Below, piece after piece: positions 34,401 to 43,067 of a DNA stretch of 64,000 nucleotides; the first letter of the stretch is position 1; each line of letters opens with the position of its first letter. The DNA is from Strongylocentrotus droebachiensis. Lineage: Eukaryota; Echinodermata; Echinoidea; Camarodonta; Strongylocentrotidae. The notes under the pieces were generated by a model. It was not told the DNA's origin. It saw only the letters and a program-made list of their open reading frames with translations, and searched no databases. A program made the position numbers and the translations under genes. Location: the NCBI GenBank assembly GCA_035222895.1, contig JAVYIG010000067.1:186001-250000 (forward strand), written 5' to 3'.

Positions 34401-35351
34401 AATGGCAAATGTAAGGACCGGCGAATTTTTATGTACGGCCTTATCCAACAGTTAAACTGAAGAATCTCGTGAAAGATTCTACATCTCATGCTACAATGGC
34501 AGTTGCTTAGTATCCCATATCCCAAGCTAAAAATATTCCGAACTCTATACCTTACCCTTTTCCTGAAACTAAACCCAGCTTCAAACGCAGCTGTAATTTC
34601 AGCTCCAGTCCAAACCCAAATGTTGGATTCCAGGTGTGAAGGACGTAGAAGAACATTTATTACTGACTTAAAAGCAATATGGAAGGAAACTTAAAACGGT
34701 TTAATTTTTTGAATCAAGAAATTAGGGACACGGGCCACATGTCCACGTAGTCCCGTATGTTCATATTTCAGTGCAGTGCATTTTATTGACTAAGAATTGT
34801 GGCAGCGTATGCTAAGCCGACTCATCCTAGTTTCACAAAAAGATATTCCAAAAGGGGAGAACGCTATTTAACTTTGTTCCAATAAAAAATATGAAACCAG
34901 GACAGGCTTATTTTGGACAATGTGAATTATTTATCGCGTAATATTCATGATTTGAAGGGATGTTAATAACATCACACTGTCCACATTGTTGTTTAATTTC
35001 AGTGTGACGCCTAAATATAATTATTAAACGTTTTTCATGTGTAATTCAAACGATTGTATAACCATAAAGCACCCATTGAAATAAAGATTGAACTCAAATT
35101 TGAAATAAGCATTTGTTATTTTTGTTTGTTTATTCCAACAGGTAACAGAAGATTGGAAATACGTTGCCATGGTAATCGACCGGATATTTCTCTGGATTTT
35201 TTTAATCTGCGTAATTTGCGGAACATCTGGAATCATCTTATCGGCGCCCCTCATCTTCGAGCCCGTGGTGACGCAGATAGAACGGGACGAGGCTGCGATG
35301 ACAGCGGCCCCGACCGCATCAGCTACCACCGATCTCCCAATTACAGACTAA
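19437..35351 (+). CDS. Nicotinic acetylcholine receptor alpha subunit, heteromeric neuronal type (spliced, six coding exons)
   Basis: Coding sequence joins 19437-19482, 28334-28473, 29414-29458, 29911-30020 or its alternative 30597-30706, 32809-33802 and 35142-35351: 1545 bp, 514 codons. Every junction is GT-AG and keeps frame. The product is a Cys-loop ligand-gated cation channel subunit of the plasma membrane, assembling as a pentamer and opened by acetylcholine. Order: signal peptide (about 1-16), extracellular ligand-binding domain to about 228, TM1 about 231-253, TM2 261-280, TM3 about 290-314, cytoplasmic loop about 318-450, TM4 about 453-477, then an extracellular tail. Agonist-box aromatics are Y112, W168, Y209, Y216 and W79; the vicinal pair is C211/C212, so it is an alpha subunit. 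Exon sizes 45 and 110 bp for exons 3 and 4 and one large exon 5 match vertebrate CHRNA2/3/4/6 and CHRNB2/4. The exact orthologue is not assigned. Confidence 0.95.
19589..19751. mobile_element. Small MITE with CAGTGGCGTATCC terminal repeats
   Basis: Starts CAGTGGCGTATCC and ends GGATACACCACTG, inverted with one mismatch. 163 bp, no coding capacity. It begins about 107 bp after the exon 1 donor. It shares its ends with the larger element at 10365-10697. Confidence 0.65.
20274..20281. promoter_or_regulatory. Perfect CRE palindrome TGACGTCA
   Basis: Full 8-bp cAMP response element in intron 1, one of seven in the window. Confidence 0.35.
20829..20841. repeat. Poly-C tract
   Basis: C homopolymer of about 13 bases inside intron 1, followed by TCCTGTCGC. 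Confidence 0.8.
23945..24010 (+). mobile_element. tRNA-like relic, possible SINE head
   Basis: GGTCTGGCGGATAAATCACTGG is followed at tRNA-like distance by a perfect B-box-like GGGGTTCAAATCCC. The D-arm half is poor and no complete cloverleaf forms, so this is a degraded tRNA-derived SINE head rather than a functional tRNA gene. Confidence 0.35.
24232..24250. repeat. (AAT)n microsatellite
   Basis: Six AAT units immediately before ATACAATATTTACAAGGC. On the minus strand this is an (ATT)n tail following a TTGTAAATATTGTAT segment, typical of non-LTR-derived 3' tails. Confidence 0.8.
24270..24464. mobile_element. TTAA-flanked MITE, second family, copy 1
   Basis: 195 bp from TTAAAGGCGGTCCGTACTA to TAGTACAGTGGGGCTTTAA. 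The two ends pair as imperfect inverted repeats and both carry TTAA. Interior landmarks GATTAGAC, CTCAGCTCTCA, CATAAGAAA and TATAGAGGGAGCAAGTAGC recur at 54353-54557, so it is a dispersed family. TTAA ends suggest mobilisation by a piggyBac-like transposase, but no transposase is present. Confidence 0.65.
24707..24993 (-). pseudogene. LINE C-terminal relic (non-LTR retrotransposon ORF2 end)
   Basis: On the minus strand 24707-24840 encodes [18 protein letters not shown], followed by a Leu/Lys-rich end and stop TAA at 24707. The (D)RAFSVxAPxLWNxLP block is the conserved C-terminal signature of CR1/Jockey-group LINE polyproteins. The preceding Ser/Leu-rich stretch with LGPRTVT is also typical but lies in a different frame, so there is a frameshift near 24842. 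No upstream reverse transcriptase domain remains. It is a dead 5'-truncated copy inside receptor intron 1. Confidence 0.7.
26350..26357. promoter_or_regulatory. Perfect CRE palindrome TGACGTCA
   Basis: Within ACGTGACGTCACAC in intron 1, about 2 kb before exon 2. A second one lies at 26797 in a similar TGACGTCACAC context. Confidence 0.35.
26429..26535. repeat. Tandem duplication, unit about 62 bp
   Basis: CGCTAGTAATTCGATGCAAT at 26429 recurs as CGCTAGTACTTCAATGCAAT at 26491. Both are followed by TTATG(A/C)ATTTT and CATTTTGCATTTA-like sequence. Confidence 0.7.
26797..26804. promoter_or_regulatory. Perfect CRE palindrome TGACGTCA
   Basis: Second intron 1 CRE of a pair 447 bp apart, again followed by CAC. 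Confidence 0.35.
27226..27249. repeat. Poly-C tract
   Basis: CCCC, CT and then about 17 C. It makes a Pro-rich frame on + and a Gly-rich frame on -, both spurious. Confidence 0.85.
28334..28473 (+). CDS. nAChR exon 2: N-terminal helix and first strands
   Basis: 140 bp between CCATAG and GTGAGT. It completes Gly16 and encodes residues 17-62. The segment [20 protein letters not shown] is the N-terminal helix and following turn found in all nAChR subunits, and SQLIDV leads into exon 3. An N-glycosylation sequon NNS lies at 43-45. It ends at a codon boundary. Size is close to exon 2 of vertebrate neuronal subunits. Confidence 0.95.
28474..29413 (+). other. Intron 2 (940 bp)
   Basis: GTGAGT to CTGCAG. 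No repeat or recognisable element beyond AT-rich sequence. Confidence 0.9.
29414..29458 (+). CDS. nAChR exon 3 (45 bp)
   Basis: Encodes [15 protein letters not shown] (residues 63-77), the strand that precedes agonist loop D. DEKNQ.(L/M)TTN(V/I)WL is nearly invariant across the receptor family. Exactly 45 bp and phase 0 at both ends, the same as exon 3 of vertebrate neuronal nAChR genes. Flanked by CTGCAG and GTAATG. Confidence 0.96.
29459..29910 (+). other. Intron 3 (452 bp)
   Basis: GTAATG to GAGCAG. No gene. The open frames across it are intronic read-through. Confidence 0.9.
29911..30020 (+). CDS. nAChR exon 4a: loop D to loop A, canonical version
   Basis: 110 bp, phase 0 in, two bases (AA) out. 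It opens [16 protein letters not shown] and closes WTPDLVLYN; the last Asn codon is completed by T at 32809. Residues 78-114. W79 is the loop D tryptophan of the complementary face and Y112 the loop A tyrosine of the principal face. The WxPD Asp (D108) that braces loop A against loop B in the family is present. One sequon, NIS at 93-95. Flanks are GAGCAG and GTAAGC. Same length as exon 4 of vertebrate neuronal subunits. A second version lies 577 bp downstream. Confidence 0.96.
30079..30533. mobile_element. MITE between the two alternative exons
   Basis: Left end GGACCGTATTCTTGAAAGC and right end GCTTTCAAGAATATCAGTCC form a terminal inverted repeat of about 20 bp with few mismatches. 455 bp, no coding capacity. 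It fills most of the 576-bp gap between exons 4a and 4b and ends about 63 bp before exon 4b, so it may include or abut part of that exon's branch region. Confidence 0.65.
30597..30706 (+). CDS. nAChR exon 4b: alternative (mutually exclusive) copy of exon 4
   Basis: 110 bp between AAGCAG and GTAAGA, with the same phases as exon 4a. It begins [16 protein letters not shown] and ends WTPGLILYN. Identity to 4a is 20 of 37 residues, and most differences are conservative (K/R, D/E, I/V, S/T, V/L). The loop D Trp (second residue) and loop A Tyr (third from last) are kept. Two differences stand out: Gly replaces Asp in WTPD, and there are two sequons (NAS and NIT) against one in 4a. Either copy joins exon 5 in frame, but both together (220 bp) would shift it. 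No stop or splice defect is visible, so it looks functional rather than a decayed duplicate. Confidence 0.92.
30848..31120. mobile_element. MITE-like complex foldback
   Basis: GAGCGACACGAGACCGA near 30869 pairs with TCGGTCTGGTGTCGCTC near 31074. Internally, AATCGGTCGGTTT pairs with AACCGACCGAT. Nested inverted repeats without coding capacity suggest a non-autonomous DNA element. Related GGTCAC/CCGACA-rich sequence occurs near 39120. Confidence 0.5.
31278..31292. repeat. Poly-G tract
   Basis: About 15 G with one A upstream, within the intron. Confidence 0.85.
31859..31866. promoter_or_regulatory. Perfect CRE palindrome TGACGTCA
   Basis: Within GTTGACGTCAAAG in the intron before exon 5. Confidence 0.3.
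32178..32364. mobile_element. Foldback MITE, 187 bp
   Basis: Begins GGGGCGTTTCATGAAAAA and ends TTTTTTCATGAAACGCCCC. The inverted repeat runs about 65 bp per arm with only a few mismatches, and each arm contains a sub-hairpin (AGTCGGTGG / CCACCGACT). A related but divergent element with GGGCCC...CATAAAA ends lies at 39239. No transposase. Inserted about 440 bp before exon 5. Confidence 0.8.
32809..33802 (+). CDS. nAChR exon 5: ligand site, TM1-TM3 and cytoplasmic loop
   Basis: 994 bp; the first T completes Asn114, then 331 codons (115-445). Cys loop C147-C161 with 13 residues between and FPFD inside. Loop B is GSW at 166-168 (W168). Loop C is KYPCC with Y209, C211, C212 and Y216. TM1 starts after [10 protein letters not shown]. 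In TM2, GEK gives Glu at -1', Thr at 2', Leu at 9', Val at 13' and Glu at 20', the pattern of a cation-selective pore. TM3 is about 290-314, followed by YRAPSTHTM and MKRPKR. The cytoplasmic loop is short (about 130 residues) and ends in an amphipathic helix with KFIAQHL. The donor is GTAAGC in phase 0. Intron retention would add 12 codons and stop at TAG 33839. Confidence 0.97.
33803..35141 (+). other. Intron 5 (1339 bp)
   Basis: GTAAGC to CAACAG. The first 500 bp are a G-rich minisatellite; the rest is unremarkable AT-rich sequence. Confidence 0.9.
33821..34325 (+). repeat. G-rich minisatellite, unit about 15-17 bp
   Basis: About 30 tandem units of the type GCTTCTATGGGGTGGTG with many variants (GGGTGATGG, GGGGTAGTA), roughly 500 bp. 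Every unit on the + (transcribed-sense) strand carries a run of 3-5 G. The array starts within 20 bases of the exon 5 donor. Open frames through it (Trp/Leu/Gly-rich) are artefacts. Confidence 0.92.
35142..35351 (+). CDS. nAChR exon 6: TM4 and C-terminal tail
   Basis: 210 bp, phase 0 start, stop TAA at 35349. Residues 446-514. [18 protein letters not shown] is the family-typical end of the MA helix and entry to TM4, followed by a hydrophobic Ile/Cys-rich helix and [11 protein letters not shown]. After TM4 the tail extends about 29 residues and is rich in Thr, Ala and Pro. The acceptor is CAACAG. Exon position equals the last exon of vertebrate neuronal subunits. Confidence 0.95.
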   Translation, partial: VTEDWKYVAMVIDRIFLWIFLICVICGTSGIILSAPLIFEPVVTQIERDEAAMTAAPTASATTDLPITD

Positions 35352-35906
35352 TTAGAGGTGCACTAAAACTAGCTGATGTGACTAGTCTTTTATAAACGCA
35401 AGTAATGCAACTTTTGCCGCCGCCGTGAGTGATGGAAGCCATGTTTATTTTCATCCCAGGGCTGTATGCTTGTTCTCGGTGAGATGGTACTCGTTCCAAC
35501 TCGTGGTTGAACATGATGACGATGACGCATCATACAGAGGACAATGGTTGGTGGTCGTTCTTGCGATGAAGGTGTGATGATCGGATGGATGAAATCCTGG
35601 ATGACAACTGTAGGATAGCGTTTATGCAAACCCCGCCTAGTGGAGAAGAAGCTTTGGGTACTATTGCCCCTCTTCCGAGAAGGGCGTGTTCGTTTCTTGG
35701 CCAAGAAGTGCTTAATAGAACCAAAGTAACCAGGAATGTATTACGTTGCAACCATCAATGCCTCTGGTGAAAAAAGAATTACCGATGGGCGATATTTTCA
35801 ATGAGATTCGAGTAGATGGAACCACAAATAACCAATAGTAGTTGACATTATATTCGAAGCCGACACAGCAAATATGGCAAAATGTATGCTCTCTTGATAA
35901 ATTATC

Positions 35907-35912
35907 ATTAAA
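35907..35912 (+). terminator. Possible polyadenylation signal ATTAAA
   Basis: First plausible poly(A) hexamer (variant form) about 556 bp after the stop, followed by ATAAAAAAG. No canonical AATAAA is evident between the stop and this point. Confidence 0.3.
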
Positions 35913-38485
35913 GTAAATCGGTCATAAAAAAGCGTTCAAATTTCGAAAGTTGCAGAGTAAGCAGGAGAGGCTTGACCGGTCTCAGTTATTGAGTTCGCCA
36001 TTTCCCTCTCTGGCACAGGTAACGCTATACATACTTAATAATGGTAATACGGTTAATAATTTACCTATTGTGTTTCCTTTTGTTTCCTTGAAAATTGACA
36101 TCACTGGATATCATACTGTCATGATACATATCAAACACATCAGTCAATAAGGTTAGAAGAAATGGCGGCTTGAATTCACTATTCTATGGACACCATCATG
36201 TTTTGAGATATTGGTGTGAAATAAGAATGTATCCGTTTACTGAATTCATATCTTAATTTGCAAAAAAGCACGTTACTAGTACTGTCGAGCATCGGACCTC
36301 AAACTAAACATTGCTTCAATCTTAGGGTACCTTTAGAGCTCAACTATTGCCTTCGCATCTTCATTGGTGATGAGTGTCATTGCATTTTGTACCACACCCT
36401 TCATCCCCTTGGCGCCAGTACCTCCCTTGCGATCATTTGCATGTTCCTCAATCATGTTTATAATATCAGCAGCGAATCGGGACCATCCTACCAGTGACGG
36501 GTTCTTTTTTCTCAGAACCATGTCTTCAAGAAATATGCGGGTTACGATCGAGATGATATGTTGACATGATGATGAACAAAGATACGACTAATCACCAGTG
36601 CAGCAGTTACGATGGGTTCGAGGAACTGATGTATGAGCCACTACTGACATGGTAACACCATCTTGGTTAACACGTGACGAAATGTGAGACTGAGATCACG
36701 TAATGTAACAAAATGAACAAAAGTGATAATTTGTATATTTTATAATCGACATGATAATTATATAGCTACATTTGTTTGACGCTACTTTTGACTGTGAATA
36801 TTTCCTGTACATGTGATCTTGTTTTGAGTGTAAAAAGGCATTTTTTGATATTCTCTATTTAGCTGAAAACATCAAATCTATACGAATTTGAGTACAAAAA
36901 AATGCGATAAGGGTAAATTGACTGTAGATATGAAGTTTATCTCTTAACGCTGGCGTTGGACTTTATCGTCGTATTAACTCTTTTTTTAATGTTATTTCTT
37001 ATTGTAAGTAAACTGATAAATTGTTTATCAATTATATCACATTCATCACTTTTATTTTTATTACCAATTTTTCATTATGATATAAGTATTCAACATATAT
37101 GTAATGTAAAGGCAGTAAGCATGTTAGGTGTGAAAATGGTCATTACGACATACTAAAATTGTAAGCAATATGACATTTGTTCCGAAATAAGACAATACCG
37201 ATGTGAACAAGACTCATTCGAGACCGCATAGCCTGCATGCTTACTTTCGGACTTACCATAAACGGACAAGAATTTAATTATATAAATCGAATGGAAGCAA
37301 TATTAAAACGATAAATACGGTTATCTATAACCGATTATGAGTATATGATATGAAATTGAGACCAAGGGTTTTTGGTGAGAATTTAAGCATATATTTTTAA
37401 ATGTCCACTTAATAATTTGTGCTAGCGGCCTAATATCCAAGAAGAACTAAAGCCGAATAAAATGTTTTATTAAGAAAATAATGGCATCTTCATCCAAATA
37501 CCAAACACACTTACCTTTTCCTGTTAAGTGAAAACATAGTTTTTTTTTAGTTTACATGATGCAGATATTTCTATGTATTTATTCATATGGTCAAAATAAT
37601 AGGCAATAATATGTTTCCCTGCGTTGCAATTTTGAACTCTCCACCATCTTCTAAAGATTCTAAAAAGAAAGGCGTAACTTTCTTTTCTCTGGATGGCGCG
37701 AAAAGAATTACCTCACACTCACACGCCATGGGTTAGACCAAAATATAATATATGTGCCATACATAACAATTTGTATTCTATTCAAACGTAGTCAGTTTTG
37801 TTCTTTTAAATACATTTCTTTTCTCTCCCATACTTTTTTTTGACGAACTAGGTATTTTCCTAAGCGCTCTTATTTAGAAACTGATACTATTCTCTATACC
37901 AATATGACATATATGTGTTCATGAAAATATAGCCCTATGAATCTCTTATTATTTCTGTAGATTCGGGTGTACATTATATATCATTATGCAATAATTGTTC
38001 TTAAGTAGAGATAAAAATATACTCTGCCGTATATTTCTATGTGTGTTATTCTGTTTCTGTCTGTGGAATACATGACGGCCAATATCAGTTCATTTCACGA
38101 TTCAATACCAAGTTTAAAGTATTCGCATCATTTGTAATATACTTTTAATTAACTATTGATAAAACCCCAGAAACTATATTCAGCCGAACATTTTCTGTTC
38201 AGTGTTACAAAATAACATAGCATTTTACGACAGTTTTCAATTACACGTATTCCAAGAATTATTGTACCCTTTTATGCAGTTTTAGTAATTAATTCATGCT
38301 CTTTGCATAATCGTGCTTAACTTTTTTGTTGGTGACCTTTTGAATGGTAACTCGTTGCATGAAAAGGGGCCAAATCGATAACAAAAAATGTCAAAATAAT
38401 TCGTGTTCCGTGAGACGGGTTAACCGATCTCATAAACGGTATACATGTAGTTATGAAGTATATTTCGTTAGTACGGTTAATAGTC

Positions 38486-38496
38486 CCCCCCCCCCT
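38486..38496. repeat. Poly-C tract
   Basis: About 11 C residues followed by TCCAG. Confidence 0.8.
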
Positions 38497-39238
38497 CCAG
38501 TGACCGTACATCAATGGATGTACATCAATCGTCAGCTTAAAGCCGGAAGGGATTTAACTCACATACATGTACGTTAACACACAGAGTTAACGCCCTTTTG
38601 GCTCCGAACAGACGATTGATATATCCTACGTCGGATTGCAGCCGAATATTCTATAATTCTAGCCTAAAAACGCCATGTATTGTGTTAAAATATATCTGTT
38701 GAGAGCCATAAAGGAGTTAACTAATAACACTTTAAGTCAGTGTTAACGTCCTTCTATATCTATCAACAGACTGCAAATATGTTGTTCCTGTTGTTCGTCT
38801 ATTGGCGAGTCAATCCGTGTTCAGACGTAGATTTTTCCATCACGTTTTCTGCTGTCCTTACGTTGTGCCATTTTTATGGGAGAATAGCGACAGTCTGTCT
38901 AAGCTCTGTCCCCATGTGGTGTTAACGCATTTGGACATCGTATCGCTTTCCCTGTCTATACGTTACAACAGGGTGACGTATTGTGAGACGGGTGGACGGT
39001 ACTGGGCGAATATTTCAAGCGTGATTGGAATTACAGATAAAACTAAGTGAAATCACGGTTACTTACTCGTACGTCTTTCTTTATTCATGTTTATATCTTT
39101 ATGTTTCATGGGTAGAACCCCGGTCACACTCACCACAAACCGATCCAAGCCGACACGTGACCTACAAGATCTTGGTCGCCCGTTCGGGGGTAATGCAAAC
39201 TATTTTTGTTCGGTCAAATGTCGGCCTGGTGTGGGCCT

Positions 39239-39386
39239 GGGCCCTTTTTCATAAAATTTGATATCAATATCACGTTACAAGCTACTGTTATAAGCTACTA
39301 TAATCATGGCATCTGATTGGCTGAGAGCAAATTTGTCATAGAAATTTATCAGTTGGTATAGATAACAAGTTTTGTGAAACGGACCC
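39239..39386. mobile_element. Foldback MITE, 148 bp
   Basis: Left end GGGCCCTTTTTCATAAAA and right end TTTTGTGAAACGGACCC pair with a few mismatches over about 26 bp, continuing into GATATC / GATAAC. Resembles the 32178 element at its ends. Confidence 0.6.
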
Positions 39387-39553
39387 CTGGACAGTATGAC
39401 TGGGGTATGGGTAGATCATCTGCGGCTGGTCCTGCATTCTATGTTATTTCCTGCATGTTTTTTCATATCACTGGTATAAGGGAAGCATTATATAGTTTAC
39501 AATCATGTACAAGTAGTGGTAGTTCATTTTTGCTGTTCATGCTGTCCGCAAAG

Positions 39554-39567
39554 TCGCCGAAGAGGGC
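39554..39567 (+). promoter_or_regulatory. CTCF-like motif (weak)
   Basis: Around GCCGAAGAGGGCGC: 11 of 14 matches to the CCASYAGRKGGCRC core by eye. First of three between the two genes. Confidence 0.22.
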
Positions 39568-40248
39568 GCGTCTCTCTTCATTTGAATTGCGTGTACATTG
39601 AAATATAGAGTCTATATAATATAGAGATGATAAGATATGATTATGATTATATTATAACAAAAAAACGAACCTTACTTTGACTATCTCGCAGCTAGTGCTG
39701 GATGCTAATATGACTTGCTGTGATTTTAAATATCAAATTTATCTGTATTAATCTATTTGCATATTTTCATTTAATGCTCTATTGGGCACTCCTTGTTTAT
39801 TTTGTTTTTATTTTTCTTTCCTTTCTTATTTTCTACATGTCTATATAAGCATAACTCTTATTGGTCTTCAAATAACCAAATCGTTTGCGATAACAAGCGA
39901 TACTGTACAGCTTGATAATCGATACTCTGATTATCATTGTATATTTAAATGTATTTCCACTTCCATCCGTTTTGTTGGAGATTGAATTAAATATACGTTT
40001 TGACACAATACAACATAAATCTCGACCTCTGGAGTCTGTCTTTAACCATTTTGTATTGTCACGTGATAGTATAATGATTGTCTTAGAGTCTTATAGCATA
40101 TATTATCATCACAGCTAAGATTCTGTGCTGCAAGTATGAAGACAATTTACGAGTAGAATGAGAATAATTAATGTATTGATTTGTTTACATCTGAAATATA
40201 AATTTGTAAACCAAATGATTATGATTAAGATCCACCCTCCTCCTCCCT

Positions 40249-40323
40249 TCTCTCTCTCTCTCTTTCTCACTCTCTCTCTCTCTCTCTTCCTCTCTCAACA
40301 TAACAATAACTACTTCTACTTCA

Positions 40324-40369
<46 letters not shown>

Positions 40370-40390
40370 ACCTCTCTTTCTCTCGCTTTC
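40249..40390. repeat. (CT)n tract, two blocks
   Basis: Two CT-rich blocks separated by CAACATAACAATAAC and ending in CAACACAACAGCAACAAC. The long Leu/Ser frame crossing it is not a gene. Confidence 0.9.
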
Positions 40391-40504
40391 AACACAACAG
40401 CAACAACAACTAATACTACTTATGTTCTCTAGAACATGCGGAATTTTAAACAAAAGATTAAACTCGATAGTGATAATGATTATGGTTGATATACATTACA
40501 CGTG

Positions 40505-40799
40505 GATGGAGAAGAATGTGATGATGATGATGATTATGAAGATGATGATGATGATGATGATGATGATGATAATGAGGATGATGATGATAATGAGGATGAT
40601 GATGATGATGATGAAGATGATGAAGATGATGATAATGAAGATGATGATGATAATGTGGATGATAATGATAATGAGGATGATGATGATGATGATGATTATG
40701 ACGATGATAATGTGGATGATAATGATAATGAGGATGATAATGATAATGAGGATGATGATGATGATGATGATGAGGATGATGATGATGATGATGATGATT

Positions 40800-40831
<32 letters not shown>

Positions 40832-41061
40832 AATGAGGACGATGATGATAATGAGGATGATGATGATGATGATGAAGATGATGATGATAATGAAGATGAT
40901 GATGATAATGTGGATGATAATGATAATGAGGATGATGATGATGATGATGATTATGACGATGATAATGATGATGATAATGATTATGATAATGATGAAGATG
41001 ATGACGATGATAATGATGATGATAATGATAATGAGGATGATGATGATGATGATTATGTATA
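40505..41061. repeat. (GAT)n array, about 550 bp
   Basis: Nearly uninterrupted GAT triplets with AAT, GAA, GAG, TAT and GTG variants. It yields Asp-rich and Met-rich frames on + and an Ile-rich frame on -, the longest being 354 codons including flanks; none is credible as protein. A variant block starting GATAATGAAGATG at 40631 recurs at 40886, showing a 255-bp higher-order duplication. Confidence 0.95.
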
Positions 41062-41088
41062 AGTTTATAAGAACGGTAATTCTGATAA

Positions 41089-41102
41089 CCCCCCCCCCCC
41101 CC
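41089..41102. repeat. Poly-C tract
   Basis: About 14 C followed by TTACTCTGGGG. Confidence 0.85.
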
Positions 41103-41278
41103 TTACTCTGGGGTCGGAGGGACCGCATTCATGTTCTTCAAATCTCCCGTAAAGGGGTACTTTTCAGGCAACAAAGTCCGGCTCGTAATACACAAAAATC
41201 GGCCCGACTTTACCGAAGATAGGGTATGCTTTCAAAAAGGAGGGAACATGCATACACGTACCTTAAATAACACCGAGT

Positions 41279-41297
41279 GGGGGGGGGGGGGGGGGGT
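41279..41297. repeat. Poly-G tract
   Basis: About 18 G, one of the longest homopolymers in the window. Confidence 0.88.
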
Positions 41298-41394
41298 TCT
41301 GATAAAGCATAAAAGAAGTTAAGAACATCTGTACATTCTCTACAGATCCTTTAAAAAAAAAACATACGAAAATAGAATGACATCAGGTCACTCA

Positions 41395-41769
41395 TTAAAG
41401 GTAAAGACCAGTATTGGTAACGCCCCAATTTCAAAAAATGAAATGGAAGCTCTCATTACTAATCATGTGAAAGAATATGTTTCGACTAATACATGATAAT
41501 AAAAAAATTGCCGGGAAACCGCCTACTAATTCATATATTTGGTAAATTTGTTTCTCTCATGGTCGTGTGAGAGATATAGGGTAGTCCCGTATACATCTTT
41601 CTGTGTATAGTGCTTGTAACTTTACGAAGAATGGGCCAAATTTCTTATCATTTTGATGATTCCAGAACCTTGCAGATGCTAGATGCTAGATGATCAACCT
41701 TTTCTGATCGATTCCACAACGTTTCTTTCACAATGTAATCGCATGACCATTACTGGTCTTTACCTTTAA
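41395..41769 (+). mobile_element. TTAA-flanked MITE, family 1, copy A
   Basis: TTAAAGGTAAAGACCAGTA at the left pairs with TACTGGTCTTTACCTTTAA at the right, with only one mismatch over 19 bp. 375 bp including both TTAA. Internal landmarks: GCCGGGAAACCGCC, a repeated GATGCTA and a GATCAACC/TGATCGATTCC block. Nearly identical to copy B 3.2 kb away. Confidence 0.9.
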
Positions 41770-41939
41770 TATAATACATGATATTGCTTGTCGTTTACAT
41801 TTAAAAAAGTTACAACTATACATTCTATGATGCTACATTTTTGTATTCATTTCAAAAACGTAAAACTATTTGACTGGTTCCATCTGTCGAGGTCTGTATT
41901 TCCCCCAATGCAATAAAAAATAATGCACTTGCAAAATTT

Positions 41940-41953
41940 GCGCTAGATGGCGC
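41940..41953 (+). promoter_or_regulatory. CTCF-like motif
   Basis: GCGCTAGATGGCGC: 12 of 14 matches to CCASYAGRKGGCRC, including the YAGRKGGCRC core without mismatch. Function inferred only. Confidence 0.3.
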
Positions 41954-42023
41954 TATTTCACAATTCTGTACTGTCATTGTTGACACTGCCATGCACCCAT
42001 TTGCTGGAAGTGTAAACATTGCC

Positions 42024-42055
42024 CCCCCCTCTCTCTCTCTCTCGCTCTCTCTCTA

Positions 42056-42086
<31 letters not shown>

Positions 42087-42305
42087 ATTTCTATCGCTTT
42101 CTCTCTCTCGCTTTCTCTCTCTCCCTCTCTCTCTCTCTTTCTCTTCATATGTCGCTCTCTGTCTCTCTGTCTGTCTCTCTCTCTATATATATATATTTCT
42201 TCCCCATCTCTCTCTCTCCCTCTTTTTTACTCCTCTCTCTCCAGGCTCTGCCTCCTCCCCCTTCTCTATCTCTCCTTTTCTCTCTCTTTCTCTCTCTCTT
42301 TCTCG
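42024..42305. repeat. (CT)n microsatellite, about 280 bp
   Basis: CT dinucleotides with T, G and A interruptions and a short (TA)n block in the middle. CT-rich sequence continues weakly to about 42.5 kb. Confidence 0.92.
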
Positions 42306-43031
42306 TTTCCTAAATCTCTAGATCTCTTAACATCCCCTTAATTACCGACCCTCGCTCTCTTTAAATCCCTATCTTTTTATCTCTTATATAAATTATATTC
42401 TCTCTTTCTCACTCTTTATCTCTGTCTCAAGTTATCTCCCTATATCTTTGCTCCCCAACCTTCTCCTTTTTCTACATCTCTAGATATCCAATATCTCACT
42501 TTTTTCTTCTCTTTACTTTGATAATTTTGTTTGAATGAAAAGAATTCGGCAATCATTTACCTAATAATATTCAAAATGTGTAATTGTCCCACACGCAATC
42601 TGCATTTTTGTGTCATTATCTTGATCATAACCTATTGTAAAATTACATTTACAAGGAAAGAAAACCACTTTCTAAACACAGAAGAATAGACTGGTAGCCA
42701 ACAGGTTTTAGTTTCGAGACCCAGTCAGCAACACAGTATCATTAACTGTTTTAACTTAATGCCGATGCCGTTTTAAAAGAAATGTTTATGCCATCTTAAA
42801 GTAATTTTTCAGCAGTGGAGCTGCATGTTTAATTAACGCTAAAACAGCATACTACAAAGTAAGAATAATTTGTTTTATGTTTTATTGTCTTCTTGGTCAT
42901 TTGAATGAAATATTAGGTAATTTCTCAACAATCCACATTGCCCTTGTTATCCTGCGCAAGATAATAATGGAAAAATGCGTTATTGATAAATGATGATTAA
43001 AAAGCATTGTTAGATACTATGCCGCCAGTTA

Positions 43032-43045
43032 CCCATAGAGGGCGC
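43032..43045 (+). promoter_or_regulatory. CTCF-like motif near the second gene start
   Basis: CCCATAGAGGGCGC: 12 of 14 matches to the CTCF core. Lies 23 bp before a perfect CRE, upstream of the candidate signal-peptide exon, in the same orientation as the motif at 41940. Confidence 0.3.
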
Positions 43046-43067
43046 TCCGTGCAATCGTTGCTTTTCG

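Noticed and set aside
36333-36521. 62-codon minus-strand frame with a KGGTGAKGMKG segment
   Set aside because: Looks protein-like, but I could not match it to any family and it has no splice or promoter context.
40158-41222. 354-codon + frame, 210-codon - frame and 186-codon Asp-rich frame
   Set aside because: They are translations of CT and GAT simple repeats.
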